Notes: generated by a model from the sequence alone, not told the origin. 64,000 nucleotides of DNA from Flavobacterium gilvum (GCF_001761465.1 NZ_CP017479.1:4092001-4156000); one strand, 5' to 3'; counted from the stretch's first letter, positions 26,880 through 36,135 are shown. Numbers and translations are program-made.

Positions 26880-29800
26880 TCATTTAACCGTAGCGACATT
26901 CCCTGTTCTTGTTAAGATTCCCCAACCTTGACTTTCCCCTTTCAAGGCTTTTCGAAGTGCCCTAAATAAAATTACATACATCAATTGTCGGTAAACAAAT
27001 CGTTGAGGGATTAACCAGAATAATTTACTCAATTTTTCTTTTTCAAAAACAAAGGCAACTATGCTCACTAATATATCTACAAGCATAAAAACAAGATAAT
27101 AAACCAGTATTTTATACAGACTTTCCGGATTGTTATGATTCCAGATTAAGCTCAAAATAAGCACTAAATCTGCCAATGGCGCAAATATTGGCAATACAAC
27201 CTGAAAAATCAAAATATTAGGCAATGCCACCATTCCTAAACCTTTGTATTTTGGGTTGAAACAGGCATCTCTATTTTTCCAGAAAGCCTGCATAATGCCA
27301 TAACTCCATCTAAAACGCTGCTTCATAAATTCCTTCAGACTCTCTGGGGCTTCGGTAATAGCAACGGCTTCTATGCAGTTTACAATTCGATAACCACTTC
27401 TCAAAATTCGAATGGTTAAATCACAATCTTCGGCAAGGGTATCGGTTGTAAAACCTCCAGCTTTTTCTATTGCTGATTTCTTAAAAGCACCAATTGCACC
27501 AGGAACGACAGTTATTCCATTAATTAAATCAAAAGCTCGTCGGTCAAAATTCTGGGCGGTTGTATATTCAATACTTTGCCATTTGGTAAGCATTGTATTT
27601 TCATTACCCACCTTTACATTTCCAGCTATTGCGCCAATTTCGATATTGTTTTTCAATTGAAGTGTGAAACTTTTCATTAATTGCGAAATAGCATCTTTCT
27701 TTAATTGTGTATCTGCATCAATACAAACAACATAATCGTTTTGTGTCAATGTGATACCGTAATTCAATGCAGAAGCTTTTCCTCCGTTAGGTTTTGTATG
27801 TACTTTCACCTTCGGATTATCTTTGAAAGCGGAATTTACCATTTCAAAAGTTTTATCTTTCGAACCGTCATCCACAAAAACAATATCAAAATCCGAATAA
27901 TCCTGGCAAAGTAAATTTTCGATAGTCTTTACTGCATTGATTTCTTCATTATAAGCTGGCACAATAATACTTACTTTCGGATTTTCCCCATTAATTTCAT
28001 AAGCGGGAGGGTATTTATAATCGTTCCATTTCTTCACAAAAGCCATTATTGCCATTAACCCAATACGCAAAAATCCAAGTAAAATGGCAACCCAAAATGT
28101 CGCAACAATAAAGTGTCCAAACCAATAACCAAAATCAAAAATTATATTATCAACTGTTAGATAATTCTCTTTTGCTTTAGGCATAATTTCTTCTTTGGTT
28201 TTGCCAAGCAAATGATAAACGGTTGTAAACTGAACATTTTTACTTTTAAAATATTTTATAATTCTGGGTAATGCATCAACGGTTGCCTGTCTGTTTCCAC
28301 CGGCGTCATGAAGCAAAATGATTCCTTTATCTGGATTGGCTTCGTATTCTTTTACTGTTCTATTGTAAATTGTATTTGCCGTTACACCTATTTCCCAATC
28401 ATTAGGATCAATACTTTCTCCGACAGTATAATAATTTTGAGCTTTGCTTAATGCAATTGGCTTTAATTCGGCTTCTGTTGTTGGTTCAGCATCTGCATTA
28501 TAAGGCGCTCTAAAAAGTACTGTGCTTCTTCCTGTGGTGGCTTCAATTAACAACCTTGTTGTTTCCATTTCAGACGACGCTCTATCAGAACTAACCAGTG
28601 CCATATTAGGATGCGTAAATGTGTGATTGCCTATTTCATGTCCTTCAGTATAAATTCTTTGCAGCAAAGGAATATTACTTTCACCCTGAATACCGATTAC
28701 AAAAAATACAGCCGGTACTTTTTCTTTCTTTAAAATATCTAAAATTTGTGGTGTATAATTAGGATCTGGTCCATCATCAAAGGTCAAAATAACCTGCTTG
28801 TGCACATTCCCGAATTTACTGATTACATATTTAGTTGGCAATTCCAGATACTTTTGCTCAGTAATAATAGTATTGTCTTTATCAATTTCCAAATGTATTT
28901 TTCCCGGTTCTGGATCGGCAATAACATTCAAAATTTCTCCGTCACCAATGTAAGCAGGACTTTCGATTCCGGCATTGACAACTTCCAGTGCTTTGAAATC
29001 AAAAGGTTTTTTGCTGATACTCTCGCTAGTCAGGCTTCGTTGATAATAACTCCACAAACGCTGGTCCTCACTTCCTAATCTCCACAATGCAGTCCCTGCC
29101 AAGCCATATTCATCACTGAACCGAATAGAATTAAAATTAGTTACTGCATCAGTAAAATTAACCTGATGCTTTTTACCATTAATATCCGCATAACTAAAAG
29201 AATTATTATAGCTGTTATCATTAAATTTTATTGGCACATTGTGCTGTTTTGCTATGGCAATTGCCTGATCATACGTAATTGTTTCACCTTCTCTTTTTTC
29301 CTCCCAATCGTAACCATAACCAGCAATACAAAGAATAATTTTGCTTGACGGAATTTCCTTTGCCGTTTTATCCACAACTCTTTCAATCCATTTCTGACTG
29401 CTGATATCACCTGGATTACTTTCTGCATAATGCTCATCATAAGCCATCAAAAACATATAATCATTGTATTTAGACAATGCTTTTATGTTAAAGTCCTCAT
29501 CATTGGCCATTATATCTTGCGTAACCAAATAGCCTAGAGGATGAAGTTTTTCATATAGCTCTTTTTGAAACGCAATTATGGGTTCATCACTATTCTCTTT
29601 AAATTCCTCAAAATCGACATTTATTCCTTGGAGTTTGTATTTATTTAAGGTCTTTACAATATCATTAATAAGTCTTTCCTTTTTTGATTTGTCGTGAAGA
29701 ATACGATGGATAAGATCTCCATCAAAATTACCTTCGCCTAATGATTCATTGATGTTATTGATTAATGGAACAATTTTTACCTTTGCTTTCTTCATCACCT

Positions 29801-30272
29801 TCAATGCGGCAGTGTCAATTTCAGTTCGTAACAAATCGGTTTTAGGATCAATAAAAAACCATTCCGGAACCACCATATTAAGCTTGTCAACATTTCTTTT
29901 AAGCGAAAATAAACTTTGTGGATCCCAATCGACTAAAAAAGCAGCTCGAACAACATCATTGGTTTTGGGAGTAACTGTTTGTTTTTGTAGTTTTTCGACT
30001 TTCGATTTTGCCCTCAAAAAATAATCAAAGCCTTTAAACTTTTTTAATTCCTCTACGGTCAAATCCTTTGAAATAATTGGATTATCAAGCGTACGACCAA
30101 ATTCTGTACCATTAGCCAAAATCGGCAATTGAGGTTTTGTCCCTCTTTTTAAAGTGATATAAAAAATGGGAACCATCAACACAAGAACAAACAAAATTAA
30201 TCGGCTTGACCATTGAAAAGTTCTCCAGCGCTTTTTTGTAGAAGTCTGAAATATTTGTTTTTTATCATTCAT
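26880..30272 (-). CDS. GH18 domain / polysaccharide deacetylase / GT2 glycosyltransferase fusion
   Basis: 1130-residue membrane protein joining three enzymes. One helix near residues 22-42 anchors an outer GH18-like domain (about 110-430; GINVDFEEF matches the DxDxE catalytic strand). A NodB-type deacetylase follows (about 490-690; LTFDDGPDPNY, EIGNHTFTHPN, RAPYNAD). After a helix near 730 comes a processive-type GT2 (about 770-1010; SIIVPAYNEE, CIDADTQ, TLAEDCDL, QRFRW) and several C-terminal helices. The order suggests one protein that makes a beta-linked amino-sugar polymer (GT2 inside), then deacetylates and perhaps trims it outside. The polymer is unknown; poly-N-acetylglucosamine or chitin-like is a guess. 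The DxDxE aspartates are partly replaced, so GH18 may bind rather than cut. Confidence 0.9.
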   Translation of the reverse strand: MNDKKQIFQTSTKKRWRTFQWSSRLILFVLVLMVPIFYITLKRGTKPQLPILANGTEFGRTLDNPIISKDLTVEELKKFKGFDYFLRAKSKVEKLQKQTVTPKTNDVVRAAFLVDWDPQSLFSLKRNVDKLNMVVPEWFFIDPKTDLLRTEIDTAALKVMKKAKVKIVPLINNINESLGEGNFDGDLIHRILHDKSKKERLINDIVKTLNKYKLQGINVDFEEFKENSDEPIIAFQKELYEKLHPLGYLVTQDIMANDEDFNIKALSKYNDYMFLMAYDEHYAESNPGDISSQKWIERVVDKTAKEIPSSKIILCIAGYGYDWEEKREGETITYDQAIAIAKQHNVPIKFNDNSYNNSFSYADINGKKHQVNFTDAVTNFNSIRFSDEYGLAGTALWRLGSEDQRLWSYYQRSLTSESISKKPFDFKALEVVNAGIESPAYIGDGEILNVIADPEPGKIHLEIDKDNTIITEQKYLELPTKYVISKFGNVHKQVILTFDDGPDPNYTPQILDILKKEKVPAVFFVIGIQGESNIPLLQRIYTEGHEIGNHTFTHPNMALVSSDRASSEMETTRLLIEATTGRSTVLFRAPYNADAEPTTEAELKPIALSKAQNYYTVGESIDPNDWEIGVTANTIYNRTVKEYEANPDKGIILLHDAGGNRQATVDALPRIIKYFKSKNVQFTTVYHLLGKTKEEIMPKAKENYLTVDNIIFDFGYWFGHFIVATFWVAILLGFLRIGLMAIMAFVKKWNDYKYPPAYEINGENPKVSIIVPAYNEEINAVKTIENLLCQDYSDFDIVFVDDGSKDKTFEMVNSAFKDNPKVKVHTKPNGGKASALNYGITLTQNDYVVCIDADTQLKKDAISQLMKSFTLQLKNNIEIGAIAGNVKVGNENTMLTKWQSIEYTTAQNFDRRAFDLINGITVVPGAIGAFKKSAIEKAGGFTTDTLAEDCDLTIRILRSGYRIVNCIEAVAITEAPESLKEFMKQRFRWSYGIMQAFWKNRDACFNPKYKGLGMVALPNILIFQVVLPIFAPLADLVLILSLIWNHNNPESLYKILVYYLVFMLVDILVSIVAFVFEKEKLSKLFWLIPQRFVYRQLMYVILFRALRKALKGESQGWGILTRTGNVATVK

Positions 30273-30506
30273 ATTGCATTTTTTAACGAAAAACTTAAAT
30301 TCAAAATCTTAATATTTATAAATCACAATAAATTCAATCATTGAATTAAAAAACAAAGCTTTTTTAAATAAATATTTTTGCGAAAAGTAATAATTCTAAA
30401 TGGAGAAAAAAATGAGATAACTCAAAAACTAACAAAAAATTACCTAATTAGTTTGTATAAAATTACAAAAGAAAAACCCCGATTAATTATTATACTTTTC
30501 TCTAAA

Positions 30507-30546
30507 TAAAAAAAGCCTGAACACATTTTCAGCATCCAAGCTTTTT
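30507..30546 (-). terminator. Possible terminator in the gap after the DciA-like gene's neighbour
   Basis: Outer AAAAAGC/GCTTTTT and inner CTGAA/TTCAG stems around a loop. Weak. It could end the DUF721 transcript at 30591. The rest of the gap 30273-30590 is AT-rich with no gene seen. Confidence 0.4.
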
Positions 30547-30590
30547 ATAAATTTTAAAAAAAACATAATTTGTTAATCAGCAATCTAAAA

Positions 30591-30887
30591 TCACCTCAAA
30601 ACCACATCCTTGACTACATCCCTGCGTAATTCTTCATTAATCATTCTTACAATCTTAGACTTACCGTGGCTTAATTCCTCTCGCAAAACCGCCGATGTCA
30701 GCTCAACATAAAGCGTCGATCCTTTCAAAACAACATTTTGGGTATAACTATTTACACCGTTTCCCATCAAATTACGCCAAGCATCCTTTACGTCAATTTG
30801 GTCCATTCCTGCCTGCAATTTATTGACTTCAATAATTTGCTTCAACACATCCCCAACAGTACTTTGATTATTCAGTCTTTTTGTCAT
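30591..30887 (-). CDS. DUF721 / DciA-like protein
   Basis: 98 residues from the ATG at 30887, which is preferred over a GTG two codons earlier. The family pattern is present: TVGDVLKQIIEVNKLQ, DVKDAWRNLMGNGVNSYT, LYVELTSAVLREELSHGKSKIVRMINEEL. DUF721 proteins related to DciA help load or operate the replicative helicase DnaB in bacteria without DnaC. It overlaps the end of the upstream lipoprotein gene by 20 bases, so the two are co-transcribed. The helicase role is inferred from the family. Confidence 0.8.
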   Translation of the reverse strand: MTKRLNNQSTVGDVLKQIIEVNKLQAGMDQIDVKDAWRNLMGNGVNSYTQNVVLKGSTLYVELTSAVLREELSHGKSKIVRMINEELRRDVVKDVVLR

Positions 30888-31311
30888 CGCCACCTAGCTT
30901 TATTGCCCCTGTTTTTTTATAGTGATACTCTTTTTTCTCCGTGTTCAAAACAACCAATTCCTTATCCGTCAAGCTTATAATTTCCTCACTCCATTTCATA
31001 TACGGCGTACTGTAATCCAAATAAGTATGGTCATCTGTAAATCGTACTTTTACATTTTCAAACGTATCGTTCACCAAAAAAGTACCATCCAATTGCGGCA
31101 TCACTTTCTTACGAATTCCCGCATAATTCTTGTCAATTTGAAAATAATCAAACGATTCGTTAGCCCCATATTTTTTCTCATTACCATCCTCAAAAACCAC
31201 CTTCTCAATTTCCCAATATCCGTTGATTTTTGCAACATCTTCCGAAGTTATTTTTTGCTTGCAACCAACAAATAAAAGCGCAACCAACAAAACACCAAAT
31301 ACTTTTTTCAT
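30868..31311 (-). CDS. Small lipoprotein, lipocalin-like
   Basis: 147 residues. The signal ends LLVALLFVGCKQK, a lipobox with Cys at residue 17. The mature part is beta-rich: INGYWEIEKVVFEDGNEKKYG, FDYFQIDKNYAGIRKKVMPQLDGTF and YMKWSEEIISLTDKELVVLN, the pattern of the lipocalin-like lipoproteins common in Flavobacteria. Function unknown. It is followed by the DUF721 gene with which it overlaps. Upstream lies the repeat element at 31328. Confidence 0.75.
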   Translation of the reverse strand: MKKVFGVLLVALLFVGCKQKITSEDVAKINGYWEIEKVVFEDGNEKKYGANESFDYFQIDKNYAGIRKKVMPQLDGTFLVNDTFENVKVRFTDDHTYLDYSTPYMKWSEEIISLTDKELVVLNTEKKEYHYKKTGAIKLGGDDKKTE

Positions 31312-31327
31312 AGAATATTTTTTTTTA

Positions 31328-31407
31328 GGAGCTATTTCCTGCTATCCGCTTGTATCTTTTTGTCTCCGAAAAAGAGACAAAAAGGATACCGCTTCTATCA
31401 GGGCTAG
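31328..31407 (-). repeat. Dispersed intergenic hairpin element, copy 2
   Basis: On the minus strand it reads CTAGCCCTGAT at 31407, then GCGGTATC, a perfect 11-bp stem (CTTTTTGTCTC with GAGACAAAAAG), then GATACAAGCGGATAGCAGGA and a GGAGCT end at 31328. Outer blocks match copy 1 at 144-220, in opposite orientation. The remainder of the gap 31312-31812 has AT-rich DNA and the direct repeat at 31668. Confidence 0.75.
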
Positions 31408-31667
31408 GGCATCCTGCATAGCAACATCATTTGTTAATACGACAAAGTTAAACTTTAAAGAACCAAAGAAAGTAAAAAATTATGTTCTCGCTAAACAATT
31501 TTTCATATTTTTGGGATTAATCAAAACTACTCTTTTCAACTACATCAAAATCAACATCGCTACTCACATTTACTTTTCCTATATCAATTGATAAACAACA
31601 ATTATAAAAAAAATGGAAAAGTAATATGATTTAAATGGAAGCTATTTTAGATATTCACGTACAACGT

Positions 31668-31746
31668 AAATCTCTCCCTAACCAATTTTGATGAAACACT
31701 TTAGACAAAAAAATATTTGTATTTCTAGAAACTATTTTCTATTCTA
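31668..31746. repeat. Imperfect direct repeat, left copy
   Basis: Shares ATGAAAC, TTTRGACAAAA and AGAAACTATTTTCT, in the same order and spacing, with 32701-32779. The two copies flank the frameshifted gene at 31813. Confidence 0.55.
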
Positions 31747-31812
31747 AAATTTTTTGATTATTCATAATCAATTAATAATAAAACACAATACTAATACTCT
31801 AAAAATAAACAT

Positions 31813-32522
31813 ATGAAAATAAAAGGACTCACATTTATATTTGTTATTGCGTTACTTATTACAATTTGGATAAATTTTATTGATTACAAGTTTAGTGTTT
31901 TTGTTCTTTTTGCAAATAAAACTAAAAACGTTGAATCTTTACTCGATAATTTCTGTTTGTCCTATATCGCTGGTTATTTTTTTTATTTCATAAATGTTTA
32001 TTTACTAGAAAGGGAAGATAAGAAACATATCTTACCACTCATTTCGGAAAAAGTATATCATATAATTTTAGTTAATAAAACAATAATTAAAGTTATGAAA
32101 CAAGACAATGATTTCAATAAATTTAATATTACACTAGAAGAATTCCGTTTACTTCTAAAAAAAGATAACTTCGAAGCAACAAATTCATTTCTTACTGCAA
32201 ACGGAAACAAGGTGTTAGATAAATTTATTAAAGAAAGGAGAAAGGGTACTCTACAACTGATAAATGATATTTTAAAAACAGGAAAATTTGTTGATGATGA
32301 ATTAAAATCTATATTTTCAGTTTAGAAGAAGCTCAATTTTTAAGAAAAAACTATGGCTTTAATTCAAAAGACTTTGATAATGAAAAAGCAAGTCAATTCA
32401 GTTTTTCTTTTTATATGTTTTTTATTGATATAGAAAGATTAAATCTATATTACAACAAGAATTTGAAGAAATTTAACATCAGTTTACTCAATAGATATTT
32501 ACCAAAAAAAGCTGATAAATAA
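31813..32522 (+). pseudogene. Frameshifted gene for a small two-helix membrane protein
   Basis: Reads from ATG 31813 to a stop at 32323 (170 residues, ending DDELKSIFSV). It then continues in another frame: SLEEAQFLRKNYGFNSKDF, FSFYMFFIDIERLNLYYNKN, ending at TAA 32520-32522. One extra T in the TTTT at 32314-32317 would give a single 236-residue frame. Two N-terminal membrane segments (about 5-22 and 44-66) precede a cytoplasmic, Lys-rich helical domain. I do not recognise a family. Flanked by an 80-bp imperfect direct repeat, which suggests an inserted or shuffled gene. Confidence 0.6.
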
Positions 32523-32700
32523 AAAATATCAACAAAAAACATTCCCAAAACACAAAACTATTACAACCGAAGAATCTCATTTATAACTACAATAGTGTCA
32601 CTTGACATAATCTTTTACCTTAATTAAATCAAAAATATTATATCATCAATTCATTAAATTAACATTAATAATCATCCAAATGGGAGATGCCGCAGAAAAT

Positions 32701-32779
32701 GTTAATCTAGCCCTATCAATTTTTATGAAACCCTTTGGACAAAATTAAGTCTTCATTACAGAAACTATTTTCTGTTTTG
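32701..32779. repeat. Imperfect direct repeat, right copy
   Basis: Partner of 31668-31746. It covers the last codons of the 54-residue gene at 32765, so the left copy may be a decayed remnant of that gene's 3' end. Confidence 0.55.
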
Positions 32780-32929
32780 GACTCTTCTAATAACACCCAA
32801 AACAAAAAATACAACTCCAATTAACAATGAAGCATAATACAGCGGAATACTTTTTTCTCTAAAAAAATTGGCAGAAACTAAACCAATAATGCTTACAAAG
32901 TAAAAATGAATAGGACTAAAATTCTTCAT
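32765..32929 (-). CDS. Small membrane protein, 54 residues
   Basis: Begins at ATG 32929, 18 bp after the ftsY stop on the same strand, and ends at TAG 32765. It opens MKNFSPIHFYFVSIIGLV, then NFFREKSIPLYY, a strong hydrophobic stretch (ASLLIGVVFFVLGV) and a basic end IRRVQNRK. Two helices with a positively charged tail predict an inner-membrane hairpin with both ends inside. No named family known to me. Clean reading frame, membrane pattern and close spacing to ftsY support it as a real gene. Confidence 0.7.
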   Translation of the reverse strand: MKNFSPIHFYFVSIIGLVSANFFREKSIPLYYASLLIGVVFFVLGVIRRVQNRK

Positions 32930-32947
32930 ATAAATTACAAGAAACTA

Positions 32948-33928
32948 TTATTTAAAAAAGCTATCCACAAACTCGTATTTATTGAAAACCTGCAAATCAT
33001 CAATTCCTTCTCCAACACCAATGTATTTAACAGGAATTTGAAATTGGTCAGAAATACCAATAACTACACCACCTTTTGCAGTTCCATCAAGTTTGGTAAC
33101 CGCTAGGCAGGAAACCTCAGTCGCAGTAGTAAACTGTTTGGCTTGTTCAAATGCGTTTTGACCTGTAGAACCATCCAAAACAAGCATTACATCATGTGGG
33201 GCATCGCCAACCACTTTTTGCATTACTCTTTTCACTTTCGAAAGTTCGTTCATCAGGTTAATTTTATTGTGCAAACGACCCGCTGTGTCTATAATAACAA
33301 CATCCGCTTTTTGAGCCACCGCCGATTGCAAAGTATCAAAAGCGACAGAAGCTGGATCGCTTCCCATTTCCTGACGAACAATAGGAACATCAACTCTATC
33401 TGCCCAAATCTGTAATTGGTCAATAGCCGCAGCACGGAAAGTATCAGCCGCACCCAAAACTACTTTATGACCTGCTTTCTTAAATTGATGAGCCAATTTA
33501 CCAATTGTAGTTGTTTTACCTACACCATTTACCCCAACAACCATCAAAACATAAGGTTTTGTATCTACTGGGATGACAAATTCTGTAGCTTCTCCCGTAT
33601 TCGTTTCGGATAACAATCCTGCGATTTCGTCTCTCAAAATTTGATTGAGTTCATCAGTACCAAGGTATTTATCTTCCTCAACTCTTTTTTCAATTCGGGT
33701 AATAATTTTCAGGGTTGTATTAACGCCCACATCCGAAGAAACAAGAATTTCTTCCAAATTATCCAAAACATCATCATCCACTTTTGACTTTCCAGCCACA
33801 GCTTTGGTTAATTTGGTAAAAAAAGAAGTTTTTGTTTTTTCCAGACCTTTGTCTAAAGATTGTTTCGCCTCTTGGCTTATACCTTGGTCTTTTTTCTCAG
33901 AAGAAAATATTTTTTTAAAAAAGCTCAT
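32948..33928 (-). CDS. ftsY: Signal recognition particle receptor FtsY
   Basis: GTPase that docks SRP-bound ribosomes at the inner membrane. 326 residues. A short Lys-rich N-terminus (SFFKKIFSSEKKDQG) takes the place of the long acidic A domain of enterobacteria, as usual in Bacteroidetes. The N domain follows, then G1 GVNGVGKTTTIGKLA near residue 133, DTFRAAA, DTAGRLHNK, and TKLDGTAKGG. End of the cluster rpmB-rpmG-DUF4295-ftsY, all on the minus strand. Confidence 0.97.
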   Translation of the reverse strand: MSFFKKIFSSEKKDQGISQEAKQSLDKGLEKTKTSFFTKLTKAVAGKSKVDDDVLDNLEEILVSSDVGVNTTLKIITRIEKRVEEDKYLGTDELNQILRDEIAGLLSETNTGEATEFVIPVDTKPYVLMVVGVNGVGKTTTIGKLAHQFKKAGHKVVLGAADTFRAAAIDQLQIWADRVDVPIVRQEMGSDPASVAFDTLQSAVAQKADVVIIDTAGRLHNKINLMNELSKVKRVMQKVVGDAPHDVMLVLDGSTGQNAFEQAKQFTTATEVSCLAVTKLDGTAKGGVVIGISDQFQIPVKYIGVGEGIDDLQVFNKYEFVDSFFK

Positions 33929-34065
33929 GAAAATGAAGATTTACGATTTGGAATTTACATTTGTCAACTTAAACAGGAAAATTCAATTAAAAACCGTCAA
34001 AACAAGTTTTTATTAAAAATTCCGTAAAAAGTCTTTTAATTTCAAGATGTAAAGATAGAAAATAA

Positions 34066-34095
34066 AAAAGCTACTTCCGAATGAAAGTAGCTTTT
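34066..34095 (-). terminator. Hairpin between DUF4295 and ftsY
   Basis: AAAAGCTACTT pairs with AAGTAGCTTTT. It may end the ribosomal protein transcript or reduce read-through into ftsY. Confidence 0.7.
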
Positions 34096-34114
34096 CTATA
34101 AAATGTAATAGTTA

Positions 34115-34267
34115 TTATTTCTTTTTCAAGAATTCATCAACTTCTTCAGGAGCCATAATAGATTCTACGAATGTATAAGCGCCAGTTTTAGGAGATTTTA
34201 CCATTTTGATGGCTTTTGACAATCTCTTTGAAGCTGTTTGTAACGATGCAACGGTTTTCTTTGCCAT
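34115..34267 (-). CDS. DUF4295 family small protein
   Basis: 50 residues: MAKKTVASLQTASKRLS, MVKSPKTGAYTFVESIMAP, ending EEVDEFLKKK. This basic protein is found next to rpmG in Bacteroidetes and is thought to be ribosome-associated from its context alone. It starts 73 bp after rpmG. Its short length hides it from routine open-frame searches. Confidence 0.9.
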   Translation of the reverse strand: MAKKTVASLQTASKRLSKAIKMVKSPKTGAYTFVESIMAPEEVDEFLKKK

Positions 34268-34340
34268 GATTCAAATGTTTTTTTAACATTTTAATGAAAT
34301 CTCTAGTCTAATTAATTAGAGATTCTATCAAAATCTCTAA

Positions 34341-34523
34341 TTATTTAATTTCTTTATGAACAGTAACTCTTTTCAAGATTGGATTAAATTTTTTAATCTC
34401 TAATCTGTCTGGAGTATTTTTTTTGTTCTTAGTAGTTATGTATCGAGAAGTTCCAGCAACACCTGATGCTTTGTGCTCTGTACACTCTAAAATTACCTGG
34501 ATTCTATTTCCTTTCTTTGCCAT
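34341..34523 (-). CDS. rpmG: 50S ribosomal protein bL33
   Basis: 60 residues: [42 protein letters not shown]. Only one Cys is present, so this is the zinc-independent form. Second gene of the ribosomal cluster, 28 bp after rpmB. Confidence 0.97.
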   Translation of the reverse strand: MAKKGNRIQVILECTEHKASGVAGTSRYITTKNKKNTPDRLEIKKFNPILKRVTVHKEIK

Positions 34524-34551
34524 CTTGCTATTTATTTATTATTGGAAAAGA

Positions 34552-34788
34552 TTATTTAATAAATCCTTCTGACTGCGCTTTTTTCAAAACTGCAGCGATT
34601 CCATTTTTATTAATTGTTTTTATCGTAGATGCTGCTACTCTAAGAGTAATCCATCTATCTTCTTCTGGAAGATAAAAACGCTTTTTAACTAAGTTAACAG
34701 AAAATTTTCTCTTAGTTTTGTTCATAGCGTGAGAAACGTTATTTCCTACCATCGCTCTTTTACCTGTAAGGTCACAAACTCTTGACAT
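34552..34788 (-). CDS. rpmB: 50S ribosomal protein bL28
   Basis: 78 residues: [26 protein letters not shown], then [22 protein letters not shown]. Standard bL28, first gene of the cluster that runs through ftsY. It starts 72 bp after cinA ends. Confidence 0.97.
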   Translation of the reverse strand: MSRVCDLTGKRAMVGNNVSHAMNKTKRKFSVNLVKKRFYLPEEDRWITLRVAASTIKTINKNGIAAVLKKAQSEGFIK

Positions 34789-34860
34789 TATGCTTATCTT
34801 TTATCGTTATTCAAAATCAGGGTGCAAAGAAAAGAAAAATAAACCTTTCTACCAAAATAT

Positions 34861-36114
34861 TTATTGCTCTTTTTTTGAAATTTCTTTCAATAATATTTCA
34901 AGCCCTTTAACAGAAGCTCTATCTATCACTTTTTCACGTGGTTGACCGAAATCAAACCCTTCTACCAGAACCCCATTTGGCGTTGCCAAGGCAATATAAA
35001 CCGTTCCTACATCGGCATCAGCCTCTCCTTTTGCAGGCCCTGCATTACCCGTAGTAGCAATAGCATAGTCTGATTTCAGTAATGTTTTCACGTTCAGAGC
35101 CATTGCTTTTGCAACTTCAGCACTGACAACCGAATGTTTTTCTATCAATTTTTCGGAAATACCCAGCACATTTATCTTCACATCTGTCGCATAAGAAACC
35201 ACACTTCCCTTAAAATAATTGGAAGCCCCCGAAACCGAAGTTATCAACTCTGCAATTTTACCTCCAGTACAACTTTCAGCTGTAGCCAAAGTGGCTTTTT
35301 TCTCTTTCAACAATCGCCCCAAAATCACTTCTATTGTCTCATCTTCCTCAAATCCAACTATGATGTCATGAATAACAGCATCCAAAGAATTTACATATTC
35401 TGTAATAGCCTGCTCCAACTTCTCCTTTTCAGTTCCTCGCCCTGAAATACGCAAACGCAATTTTCCCGGACTTGGCAAATACGCCAATTTTAAAAATTCA
35501 GGCAAGCTATTTTCCCATTCTTCCAGACGTTCAGCTACCAAACTTTCTCCTTGTCCATAAGTCAATATTGTTTTGTGCAGAATATATGGACGCTCATATT
35601 CTTTCACTAACTTTGGGACAACTTCATTTTCGACCAAATATTTCATTTCAAAAGGAACTCCCGGAAGCGACACAAAAACTGTATTTTCTTTTTTTACCCA
35701 CATCCCCGGTGCCGTACCTACTTGATTATGAAGCACCGTACACTTAGAAGGCACCAACGCCTGATCTTTATTGATTTGAGTTATTTTTTTCTTAAAATAC
35801 CCTTCTATAAGTTGGGTGACATGTGCCAAAACAACCTCATCAACCACCAAGGTATCGCCAAAATAATCACAAAAAGTTTTCTTGGTAACATCATCTTTTG
35901 TAGGACCTAAACCACCGGTTATAATAACCAAATCTACCGTGTTTTGGAGTTTTGCAAAAGTATCGAGAATATGTTTTTTATTGTCACTTATCGAAATCAT
36001 TTCGTGAATTTCTACTCCAATTTTATCTAGTGACTTCGCTATAAAACCTGAATTGGTATCCACAATTTGACCAATTAGAATTTCATCACCTATAGTAATT
36101 ATCGTTGCCTTCAT
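34861..36114 (-). CDS. cinA: CinA-family protein (NMN deamidase / ADP-ribose pyrophosphatase type)
   Basis: 417 residues. The N-terminal MoCF-like domain (about 1-170) has [20 protein letters not shown] and [13 protein letters not shown]. The C-terminal CinA domain (about 255-410) has [32 protein letters not shown] and [23 protein letters not shown]. CinA proteins recycle NMN by deamidation and act on ADP-ribose; the gene name comes from competence studies. Upstream of rpmB on the same strand, with a terminator before its start. Confidence 0.94.
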   Translation of the reverse strand: MKATIITIGDEILIGQIVDTNSGFIAKSLDKIGVEIHEMISISDNKKHILDTFAKLQNTVDLVIITGGLGPTKDDVTKKTFCDYFGDTLVVDEVVLAHVTQLIEGYFKKKITQINKDQALVPSKCTVLHNQVGTAPGMWVKKENTVFVSLPGVPFEMKYLVENEVVPKLVKEYERPYILHKTILTYGQGESLVAERLEEWENSLPEFLKLAYLPSPGKLRLRISGRGTEKEKLEQAITEYVNSLDAVIHDIIVGFEEDETIEVILGRLLKEKKATLATAESCTGGKIAELITSVSGASNYFKGSVVSYATDVKINVLGISEKLIEKHSVVSAEVAKAMALNVKTLLKSDYAIATTGNAGPAKGEADADVGTVYIALATPNGVLVEGFDFGQPREKVIDRASVKGLEILLKEISKKEQ

Positions 36115-36135
36115 ATTAGCCTGTCTATTTTATTA

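Noticed and set aside
31223..31591. Plus-strand 122-residue frame
   Set aside because: Overlaps the lipoprotein start and crosses the dispersed element copy 2; no protein pattern.
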